DNA of 10,545 nt from Acidobacteria bacterium AH-259-L09 (lineage in GTDB: Bacteria > Acidobacteriota > UBA6911 > RPQK01), in assembly GCA_027717875.1 (NCBI GenBank), contig JALLOL010000071.1, positions 1 to 10,545 of the forward strand. The letters run 5' to 3'. The translations under genes and the position numbers were made by a program. Numbering within the stretch: position 1 is the stretch's first letter; the number at the start of each line of letters is the position of its first letter. This document shows positions 5,474 to 10,545 of the stretch, in pieces. Below the pieces are notes generated by a model that saw only the letters and a program-made list of their open reading frames with translations, ran no database searches and was not told the origin of the DNA.

Positions 5474-8434
5474 CTATTCGTACTTAACCCAGATGGCGCT
5501 GGACCAAGCTAACTGCCCGTCCTTCTGCTCCACACGAACATAGTACCAATACTCGCCCTTATTCACGTCATTATCCACGTACTCAAATTCGACCTCCTGC
5601 TTGCCTGGCGAAACTCTGTAGATGTACCGGGCGTCGCGAATTAGGTGGATCGCATCCACTACGTCCGTGCCGCGCACCTTGATTTTTATCTTTTGCTTTT
5701 GCTTGGTCGAGAAGTCATCTCCCATAAAGTGCTCACCCATCCGAAACTCCAGAATGATGTTGTCCGTCGCCCCGTAAGTGTGGCGCTTTCGGATGGCATC
5801 GAAGATCTCTTGGCGGTCTTTGGCTGGAGTGTAAACCATCGCATAAGAGATGTGCGTGGAGTAGTGATCGGAGCTGGCAACAACACCCAGCCGGTAGCCC
5901 TTCTTCCAGGCGTTCCAGACCACACCGGGCTCTTGGAAGCCGCCCAGGGCTTCACTTTCTTCGCCATCCTTGATGCCGCGGGGGGCGTTCTTGTGCTCGT
6001 AGTTTTGCCGGGCGCCTTGGTAAATCTCGACCACCGCATCGATGTTGGCATCATTGTCGCCCCAATCCGTTCCCATGCTGTCAGTACCGGAAGTGTGAGG
6101 AATGGCCAGACCGCCAGTCTTGCGCAGCTCCCTATAGAGAAGCTTGGTATCGTTCCTAATGCCGCTGCCGAAACTCATGCTATTGAAGGTGAGCAGCTCT
6201 CCGTCAGGGGTGTCAGGGAGCATAAAGCGCGGGTCGATCCGCTGGAAGAAAGGCACAATGGGGTAGTCGCGTTGGGTGTGAATAATGTTGCGGTGGCCAT
6301 GCGGATTGCCGAGGTTGCGCTCATAAGCGAACAGCGTGACGAAGCGCTGCGGGAAATGGTACATGTCGCTCATCTTTTGGGTGATGAAGTTCCAATAATC
6401 GGTGCCGCCGGCTTGATGGTCGGTGGAGGCGCCAAAATCCATCTCCGCCGCGTCGATCATGTAACGGTAAAACTCCGGCAGCGAGCCGTCATCCAGGCCG
6501 CCAATGTCCTGGGAAAACTCGGTGTGACGATGAAGATCACCACGAACAATTTGGAGGCTCTTACCCGCTGCTCTGGTCCTGTAATTTCGGATGACACTCA
6601 CATCACGAGCTTCATTCGGATGGACTGAAGGCCCCCGTTCCTCAGAAGGCTGATATTTTGTCAATTGAGGCGGGGAGGTCTTTCCGGGCAACACCACTGA
6701 ACCGGCAATTACGCGGTTGAGCAGCGGCCGGCTGGCAAAGGCATAATTCCGGTTCTCACTAGGCCAGAAGGCCCACAGCCTGCCATTGCTTGAGGCCAGC
6801 CCCATACGTGTACTTTTCCTGGCCCAGCTATTCGGCAGCAGAATAGGGTCCGCCCAACCGTTTGCGTCCAGGCGGGTCAAATATGATTCCCAAAAGACAC
6901 TGGGGCGGTATGTTCTGCGGCTGTAGCGCCGCTTGAAAGACATCCACAGGTTACCGTCGGGGTCAAAGGTTAGAAGCGGACGGCTCTCCCCGGTGGCTCC
7001 GATGCCAAGGGTGTCTTTGGGCGCGAAAGACGCAGGCGTCTTCCATTCATTGTTGTCGAACACCACCACTTCGATGCGCCGCCGTCCTCCTAAGGGTTTG
7101 CCCGGCGCGTGCGGCCCCAAAGCTGCACCAAGATCCTTGCCCCAATTGACACCTGCAGTTTCCCATGCAATCCAGGGTCTGTTGAGCGGGTCGACCGCCA
7201 CACTGGCATGCGCTTCAAAGCGATTCGTTGCCGCCACTTTCATTTCCTCGGAGAGGCCACGGCCAGGGGAGTAACTGCGGCAGTAAACGTCATAGCTGGA
7301 GTTGTAACGGTCCCAGGTGATCCACACACGTCCGTCGCTCCCTACCGCCACTGCGGGCTCCCAGTTGTTGGAGGCCCCCGAAGTGACCGTAACCGTTTCT
7401 GACCACTTACCCTTTTGCAGGTGCTTTAGCTGGATTTGTGAATGGTGCCCCACCATGTCCTGCCAAACCACATAGATCACACCATCGGGCCCTTGGGCGA
7501 CGTGCGGCTCAATGTCTGGCAGAGGGTTCTTACTGAGGCGATGAAGTTCGCCCCATTCGTTGTCTGCCCAGCTCATCGCGTAGATATCCCAGTTGTGATC
7601 GTTCTGCTGCGACCATATCAGCCAGGGCTTGCCGGTCTCATCCGTAGCCACCTGCGGGCGCCACAGATCCTCGGATGCGCGGCCCACGGGAATGAGCCGC
7701 GTCCACCGGCCATCCTTGTACCGGCGGAAATTTAATTCCTCGCGGCGGTCGTGATAACTCGACCACGTCACCCACAGCACATCGTCTCCTCCAGCCGCGA
7801 TGGAGGGGAAGTCATGTTGACGCAGAGGAGTGCCGGATAGATCGGTGGCAGGTGGGATTCGATGAACTTCCACGCGGTTGCCTAAGTGTTTCTTCACCCG
7901 GCCGAATGACATGTCCATTGGTCGGAACGAAAATCTGCCCTGAGCCGTTGCTACTGAAACCTTCACGGACTCACTGCCGGACCCGCGAACCAACAGACCT
8001 TTCGGCAGCATTCGTGACTCCGAGGCCGCGCTTCCCTGGCCCGCGAGTGGAGAGTCATAGAGTATATGGACGATTTGCGTTGACATCTCCCATCCGCCTT
8101 GCGGAAGAACCCGGTCGGGCAATTCGAACCGGTAGCCCTGCACGTCATGCACTTCTCCACTCGAGATCTCCAGTCGACCATCCCAGTTAGTGGGTCCTTT
8201 GTCCTGGACACCCATGAGCACGAGCACCTGCCACAGCTTTTCCTCTGGAGTTCCGCCGGGTTCGGTGACGTAGTCCCTTTGAAAATCCAAGTCGCGAGCA
8301 GATCTAGCGCGAATAGCCTCCGCGCCGCCCGGCTGCTGCGCGGCCGCTTCGAGAGCCGCGCGCGCGCGACCCTTCCAGATAAACTGGATGGCCAGCGCTG
8401 CCAGAATTACCATCACTACATATTTGCCACGCAT
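5474..8434 (-). CDS. Membrane-anchored beta-propeller protein with C-terminal PHP phosphoesterase domain
   Basis: The product has 986 residues from the ATG at 8434. A basic N-terminus and a single hydrophobic segment (about 4-20) suggest a signal anchor, with the rest outside the cytoplasm. After an unassigned domain (about 65-190), six or more blades of BNR/sialidase-like form follow at roughly 210-560. Each has a P.VA...G..W..W core, such as PSIAAGGDDVLWVTW, PQVATDETGKPWLIW and PAVAVGSDGRVWITW. The C-terminal half (about 628-890) is a PHP/DUF3604-like metallo-phosphoesterase. It shows GDLHRHTEFS (631-640), STDHQ (670-674), a likely ligand Glu705, HGH (712-714), IPHTS with His780, and SSDH (Asp856-His857). 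A beta-sandwich-like tail (about 893-986) ends the protein. The substrate is unknown; an extracellular phosphoesterase or related hydrolase guided by the propeller is inferred. The phosphatase and small membrane protein genes follow on the same strand after 194 bases. Confidence 0.85.
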   Translation of the reverse strand: MRGKYVVMVILAALAIQFIWKGRARAALEAAAQQPGGAEAIRARSARDLDFQRDYVTEPGGTPEEKLWQVLVLMGVQDKGPTNWDGRLEISSGEVHDVQGYRFELPDRVLPQGGWEMSTQIVHILYDSPLAGQGSAASESRMLPKGLLVRGSGSESVKVSVATAQGRFSFRPMDMSFGRVKKHLGNRVEVHRIPPATDLSGTPLRQHDFPSIAAGGDDVLWVTWSSYHDRREELNFRRYKDGRWTRLIPVGRASEDLWRPQVATDETGKPWLIWSQQNDHNWDIYAMSWADNEWGELHRLSKNPLPDIEPHVAQGPDGVIYVVWQDMVGHHSQIQLKHLQKGKWSETVTVTSGASNNWEPAVAVGSDGRVWITWDRYNSSYDVYCRSYSPGRGLSEEMKVAATNRFEAHASVAVDPLNRPWIAWETAGVNWGKDLGAALGPHAPGKPLGGRRRIEVVVFDNNEWKTPASFAPKDTLGIGATGESRPLLTFDPDGNLWMSFKRRYSRRTYRPSVFWESYLTRLDANGWADPILLPNSWARKSTRMGLASSNGRLWAFWPSENRNYAFASRPLLNRVIAGSVVLPGKTSPPQLTKYQPSEERGPSVHPNEARDVSVIRNYRTRAAGKSLQIVRGDLHRHTEFSQDIGGLDDGSLPEFYRYMIDAAEMDFGASTDHQAGGTDYWNFITQKMSDMYHFPQRFVTLFAYERNLGNPHGHRNIIHTQRDYPIVPFFQRIDPRFMLPDTPDGELLTFNSMSFGSGIRNDTKLLYRELRKTGGLAIPHTSGTDSMGTDWGDNDANIDAVVEIYQGARQNYEHKNAPRGIKDGEESEALGGFQEPGVVWNAWKKGYRLGVVASSDHYSTHISYAMVYTPAKDRQEIFDAIRKRHTYGATDNIILEFRMGEHFMGDDFSTKQKQKIKIKVRGTDVVDAIHLIRDARYIYRVSPGKQEVEFEYVDNDVNKGEYWYYVRVEQKDGQLAWSSAIWVKYE

Positions 8435-8443
8435 CTTGCGTCT

Positions 8444-8450
8444 TCCTCCC
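8444..8450 (-). promoter_or_regulatory. Ribosome binding site that fixes the PHP gene start
   Basis: On the minus strand a GGGAGGA lies about 9 bases before the ATG at 8434-8432. The longer frame would start at a TTG (8473-8471) with no suitably spaced site and would add 13 polar residues before the signal anchor. The ATG is therefore preferred. Confidence 0.6.
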
Positions 8451-8470
8451 CTCTCTTGCCCTTTAATCCC

Positions 8471-8647
8471 CAAACCTTCCCCGCCGCTTTTTTCTTCCGA
8501 AATACAATCTCCTCGAAAAAGGAAATCGTCCTATCCTAATGAACTCTTTCAAAACGTGCCAGCCGCCGTTCAGTGAATAGTGAATAGGAATTTCCTTTTT
8601 CGGACCGTTTGTATTGTCAGGGAGAAAAGAGATCAAGGAGCGGTTTG
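8471..8647. repeat. Long imperfect palindrome in the divergent promoter region
   Basis: The core arms are 8501-8526 and 8590-8615. Each reads AATACAA, six unmatched bases, then CGAAAAAGGAAAT, in opposite orientation, so 20 of 26 positions match with identical spacing. Pairing continues inward: TCCTAT at 8529-8534 matches 8584-8589, and TGAAC at 8540-8544 matches 8568-8572. The right arm carries an extra tandem AGTGAAT (8572-8578 and 8579-8585). An outward extension is weaker, with pyrimidine-rich tracts and CAAACC at 8471-8476 opposite GGTTTG at 8642-8647. The loop is about 23 bases (8545-8567). It lies in the likely leader of the minus-strand PHP gene and upstream of the plus-strand FMN reductase. 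It may be a foldback or MITE remnant, a regulator site, or an RNA hairpin. No target-site duplication is evident. Confidence 0.75.
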
Positions 8648-8839
8648 TGAGGGGTGCAGTCAGGTGTTAGTGGGTATGAACAGGTGTTGGTGGACAATTT
8701 AAGTGAGGGCGAGTGGGAAAGGTGGAAAAGAGGGGTGAAAGGAGACACACGGGTATGGGGTGAGGGATTTGTAGGCACCGAGCTGGGGGCTAGAAATCAG
8801 GATAGGGACCGGCTGCACACAAGTGATGAAGGAGCCAAT
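8648..8839 (+). other. Purine-rich, G-skewed non-coding stretch with a short direct repeat
   Basis: The plus strand here is strikingly rich in G and A and poor in C up to about 8800. It contains a 13-bp near-identical direct repeat, CAGGTGTTAGTGG at 8661-8673 and CAGGTGTTGGTGG at 8681-8693, set 20 bases apart. A frame of about 80 codons crosses the region and ends in an ATGA overlap with the next gene. It lacks a ribosome binding site and protein-like composition, so I do not call it a gene. Confidence 0.5.
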
Positions 8840-8868
8840 TTGGCGTTTATTCTTCATTCTAGTAAAGT
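8840..8868 (+). promoter_or_regulatory. Candidate promoter for the FMN reductase gene
   Basis: TTGGCG at 8840-8845 and TAAAGT at 8863-8868 are separated by 17 bases, compatible with a weak sigma-70-type promoter, 24 bases before the start codon. Each box matches the consensus at only about four of six positions. Confidence 0.3.
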
Positions 8869-8892
8869 TCTGTCTCGTACTAGGAGGCGATT

Positions 8893-9501
8893 ATGAAAAA
8901 TCAAAGCATTCACATCACGGCAGCAGGAGGAAGCGTACGGCCGGGAAATTTCACGACCAAGGCACTAGCCTTAGTACTAGATGAACTTCGACATCGGGAA
9001 GTCGCAGTGGACGTGATTGACCTGGCTAAACTTGACTTGCCGTTGCCCGGAAAGGGGGAGTCCCAAGACACTAACAAGGCGCAAGAGATGGTGTCCCGCG
9101 CAACAGGCGTGATCCTTGCTACGCCAGAATACCATGGCAGTTACAGCAGCGTGATCAAGCTTTTGATCGATAACCTTGGATTCCCATCAGTCTTGTCCGG
9201 CAAACCTGTGGCGCTGCTTGGCGTTGCCGCCGGACAGATCGGGGCCATCAAAGCTTTGGAGCACCTCCGTAGCGTTTGCTCGCACGTAGGTGCCATCGTA
9301 CTCCCGGCGCCGGTCTCTGTGGCGGGTGTACAGAAACTGTTCGACGAGCAAGGCCGTTGCCTGGATGAAGGGATCGAAAAACGAATCCGTAGTGTGGCAA
9401 CGAACCTGATTGACTACATCCGAACAAACATCTGTCCGCGAATAGCGTTGGAAGAAATCGCGCGACGTGGAGAAACAGAGTGGATGCGGTGTGTTTCTTA
9501 A
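8893..9501 (+). CDS. NAD(P)H-dependent FMN reductase (flavodoxin-like fold)
   Basis: The product is a cytoplasmic flavin reductase that transfers electrons from NAD(P)H to FMN or, in relatives, to quinones, azo dyes or metals. Its 202 residues are usual for the family. The phosphate-binding loop is GGSVRPGNFTTKAL (12-25), equivalent to the family GS.R..S/T motif. The flavin-contacting segment is ATPEYHGSYSSVIKLLIDNL (76-95), where the family normally has TPEYNGSYPGVLKNAIDWL. GKPVALLGVAAGQIGAIKAL (103-122) is the third typical segment. The start is well supported by AGGAGG at 8882-8887, five bases before the ATG. It is preceded by a long non-coding region and stands alone, so its physiological partner is unknown. 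The segment after residue 180 (PRIALEEIARRGETEWMRC) is an extension without a recognisable motif. Confidence 0.9.
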   Translation: MKNQSIHITAAGGSVRPGNFTTKALALVLDELRHREVAVDVIDLAKLDLPLPGKGESQDTNKAQEMVSRATGVILATPEYHGSYSSVIKLLIDNLGFPSVLSGKPVALLGVAAGQIGAIKALEHLRSVCSHVGAIVLPAPVSVAGVQKLFDEQGRCLDEGIEKRIRSVATNLIDYIRTNICPRIALEEIARRGETEWMRCVS

Positions 9502-9533
9502 GTCCTCCGGAAATCAATGCTGTTATGACTACC

Positions 9534-9571
9534 AAGCTCCCAAAACTTGAGTTGAAAGAGCTTTGATTTTA
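9534..9571 (+). terminator. Possible intrinsic terminator after the FMN reductase gene
   Basis: AAGCTC at 9534-9539 pairs with GAGCTT at 9558-9563 and is followed by TTGATTTT. The stem is short and the loop long (18 bases), though CAA (9541-9543) and TTG (9552-9554) could extend it. It stands 32 bases after the reductase stop. Confidence 0.3.
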
Positions 9572-9715
9572 AAAGACACCGGCAAAGGCCTCAATTGCTC
9601 GATGGATGCCTTGGACTGGATCGCCCGGGTCACCTCGCACATCCCCGCTCACCATGAACAGATGATCCGCTACGATGGCCGCTATTCCAACGCGTCGCCA
9701 GGCAAACGCAGTTAA
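9551..9715 (+). pseudogene. C-terminal remnant of an IS91-type (Y2) transposase
   Basis: An open frame without a plausible start reads GKGLNCSMDALDWIARV, then TSHIPAHHEQMIRYDGRYSNASPGK, before a TAA at 9713-9715. It matches the conserved segment near the C-terminal end of IS91/IS801-type transposases, where D.IA..T.HIP....Q..RYYG.YSN..RGK is usual. The second Tyr of RYYG is Asp here (RYDG), and the Arg of SRGK is Pro, both signs of decay. The catalytic HUH and tyrosine domains are missing, as is the zinc-binding end that normally follows YSN..RGK. A TGA at 9548-9550 closes the frame on the left. It marks an old insertion between the reductase and the TA operon. The IS ends are not recognisable. 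Confidence 0.65.
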
Positions 9716-9822
9716 AAGGAGGCCCAAGGGGCACTCCACCCCACCCGCGGTGAGCACCAGAAGACGACCGCAGGAAACGTCACCGTACTTCGCAATTGCA
9801 GGGTATCTGGGCAGGGTCTCAC
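9716..9822. other. Non-coding gap between transposase remnant and TA promoter
   Basis: No gene or clear repeat is supported here. A frame on the plus strand is open through most of it but gives no recognisable protein, and the minus-strand frame of about 130 codons that crosses it runs into the antitoxin gene in antisense. Confidence 0.4.
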
Positions 9823-9857
9823 TGGAAGTACGTATTACAGTACGATAGAATGTATTA
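9823..9857 (+). promoter_or_regulatory. Candidate promoter and operator of the toxin-antitoxin operon
   Basis: TAGAAT at 9846-9851 is a good -10 box, with TGGAAG at 9823-9828 a weak -35 at 17 bases. GTATTA occurs twice, 20 bases apart (9832-9837 and 9852-9857), around the -10. The palindrome TACGTA (9829-9834) lies in the spacer, and GTAC occurs at 9828-9831 and again at 9840-9843. Such repeats over the promoter fit autoregulation by a Phd-type antitoxin, which is known for the family but not shown here. Confidence 0.4.
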
Positions 9858-9875
9858 TCAGGAGGCGATGGTACT

Positions 9876-10157
9876 GTGAAGAGAATCCATCTAGCCAAAG
9901 ACATCAAACCTCTTTCCGAGTTTCGGGCGAATGCAGCAAGCCTAATTAAGCAGGTTCGAGAAGACAAGCGAGTCTTAGTGTTGACCCAACGAGGCCAAAG
10001 CTCGGTGGTTCTTCTGGACGTTTACGAGTATGAGCGGCTTCTCGAAGACCTGGAAACACTTCGGGATATTCATCTTGCCGAAAAGCAAATCGCACAGGGC
10101 GAGGGTCTATCGCATGAGAAGGCGCGGAAGAAGGTGCTCTCTGAGCTACACAAGTGA
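9876..10157 (+). CDS. Phd/YefM-family antitoxin
   Basis: The 93-residue product is the antitoxin of a type II toxin-antitoxin pair. It should bind the toxin through its C-terminal half and its own promoter through its N-terminal half. The Phd/YefM fold is visible in ISO-length form as PLSEFRANAASLIKQVRED (12-30), then VLVLTQRGQSSVVLLDVYEYERLLE (33-57). A charged helical C-terminus follows, typical of the disordered toxin-binding part. The start is a GTG at 9876, supported by AGGAGG at 9860-9865 ten bases upstream; a closer ATG at 9868 is out of frame. The stop overlaps the toxin GTG by 4 bases (GTGA), so the two proteins are made together. The promoter region carries repeats suited to autorepression. 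Confidence 0.92.
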   Translation: MKRIHLAKDIKPLSEFRANAASLIKQVREDKRVLVLTQRGQSSVVLLDVYEYERLLEDLETLRDIHLAEKQIAQGEGLSHEKARKKVLSELHK

Positions 10158-10456
10158 AGGTCATCTGGTCACCTCTGGCGGTGGAGAGGGTCCTTGAAGC
10201 TGCTCAATACATAGCCCTGGATAAGCCTGAAGTTGCCGAGAAGTGGGCGCAAACCATCTTCGGTGTGGTGAAAAGGTTAGAGAAATTTGCAAGGAGCGGT
10301 CGAATCGTACCGGAGTTGGGGCGAGAAGACATTCGGGAGCTCCAGCACGGTAGTTACCGCATTATCTACAAAGTTGAAAGAAAAGGGATTGTTGTCCTCA
10401 CTGTTCGACACGCTCGGCGGCGGCTGGATCGGGGCGAAATCGAGCGCCAAGAATGA
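10154..10456 (+). CDS. ParE/RelE-family toxin
   Basis: The 100-residue product belongs to the ParE/RelE toxin superfamily. ParE members poison DNA gyrase and RelE members cleave mRNA in the ribosome. The pattern seen here is VIWSPLAVERVLEAAQYIA (3-21), A.KW..TIF (28-36), SGRIVPELG (48-56), IRELQHGSYRIIYKV (60-74) and VVLTVRHARR (80-89). The SGR.V.E....IRE....YRIIY signature and the closing HARR favour a ParE-like assignment, but the target cannot be settled from sequence. The start is GTG at 10154, within the antitoxin stop. Length and motifs are complete, so the toxin is probably functional. The cognate antitoxin lies directly upstream. Confidence 0.9.
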   Translation: MKVIWSPLAVERVLEAAQYIALDKPEVAEKWAQTIFGVVKRLEKFARSGRIVPELGREDIRELQHGSYRIIYKVERKGIVVLTVRHARRRLDRGEIERQE

Positions 10457-10521
10457 GCGAAATCTTTTTTGATGGGGAGATGATGCTCAGCTCAGACACC
10501 CTCACCCACACGTTGGGGTAA
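10453..10521 (+). CDS. Possible 22-residue peptide overlapping the toxin stop
   Basis: An ATG at 10453 overlaps the toxin TGA as ATGA and opens a frame of 22 codons, starting MSEIFFDGEMM and ending at a TAA (10519-10521). It could be the start of a decayed third gene of the operon or chance. No family is recognised. The inverted repeat CACGTT (10509-10514) with AACGTG (10520-10525), loop GGGGT, covers its end. Confidence 0.15.
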   Translation: MSEIFFDGEMMLSSDTLTHTLG

Positions 10522-10545
10522 CGTGCAAGCGTGAATGAAATTAAT

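Noticed and set aside
5645..6628. Plus-strand open frame of 327 codons inside the PHP gene
   Set aside because: It lies wholly antisense to a well-supported domain region and shows no family features; its length comes from the codon bias of the true gene.
8435..8473. TTG start 13 codons upstream for the PHP protein
   Set aside because: There is no suitably spaced ribosome binding site, while the ATG at 8434 has a strong one and gives a normal signal anchor.
8654..8896. Plus-strand frame of 80 codons ending in an ATGA overlap with the FMN reductase gene
   Set aside because: The composition reflects the purine-rich DNA, there is no ribosome binding site, and no domain is visible.
9569..9967. 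Minus-strand frame of 132 codons
   Set aside because: It is antisense to the transposase remnant and the antitoxin gene and has no recognisable motif.
1..10545. CRISPR array, riboswitch or rRNA
   Set aside because: No regularly spaced repeats, and no recognisable riboswitch or rRNA segment was seen on either strand.

Overview
The window looks like bacterial chromosomal DNA of moderately high GC with an accessory, patchwork character. Its mix of a Tat-exported sulfatase, a beta-propeller/PHP protein, an RsbU-like phosphatase, a phd/parE pair and transposase debris is what one sees in soil Acidobacteriota and similar large-genome environmental bacteria. This placement is an inference from gene content only.

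Layout. (1) 93-2073, plus strand: an RNA 3'-terminal phosphate cyclase (rtcA) and an unrecognised protein of 267 residues. (2) 2102-3532, plus strand: a Tat-exported type I sulfatase directly behind the unknown gene. (3) 3533-3720: debris. It holds a short in-frame tail resembling an FAD-dependent oxidoreductase, then the 3' half of a tRNA-Leu(CAA) with no 5' half, which looks like an attachment-site scar. (4) 3832-8434, minus strand, transcribed right to left: a large membrane-anchored beta-propeller plus PHP-phosphoesterase protein, then after about 200 bp a membrane-bound SpoIIE/RsbU-type phosphatase overlapping a small four-helix membrane protein by 4 bases. (5) 8435-8892: a non-coding divergent region with a striking long imperfect palindrome and a G-skewed, purine-rich stretch with a short direct repeat. 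(6) 8893-9501, plus strand: an NAD(P)H-dependent FMN reductase. (7) 9551-9715: the C-terminal remnant of an IS91-type transposase. (8) 9876-10456, plus strand: a Phd-type antitoxin and ParE/RelE-type toxin overlapping by 4 bases.

How the parts relate. The phosphatase and the four-helix protein are almost certainly co-translated and probably form a membrane signalling unit. The sulfatase and the 267-residue protein probably share a transcript. The toxin and antitoxin form one operon. The tRNA-Leu fragment, the transposase remnant, the TA pair and at least two gene tails show that DNA has repeatedly entered and decayed here. If the tRNA fragment is an att scar, its orientation places the inserted DNA to its left, on the side with rtcA and the sulfatase.

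The best candidates for something new are the propeller-PHP fusion protein, the tRNA-Leu scar and the long palindrome in front of the fusion gene. No complete undescribed multi-gene system can be demonstrated from the sequence alone.
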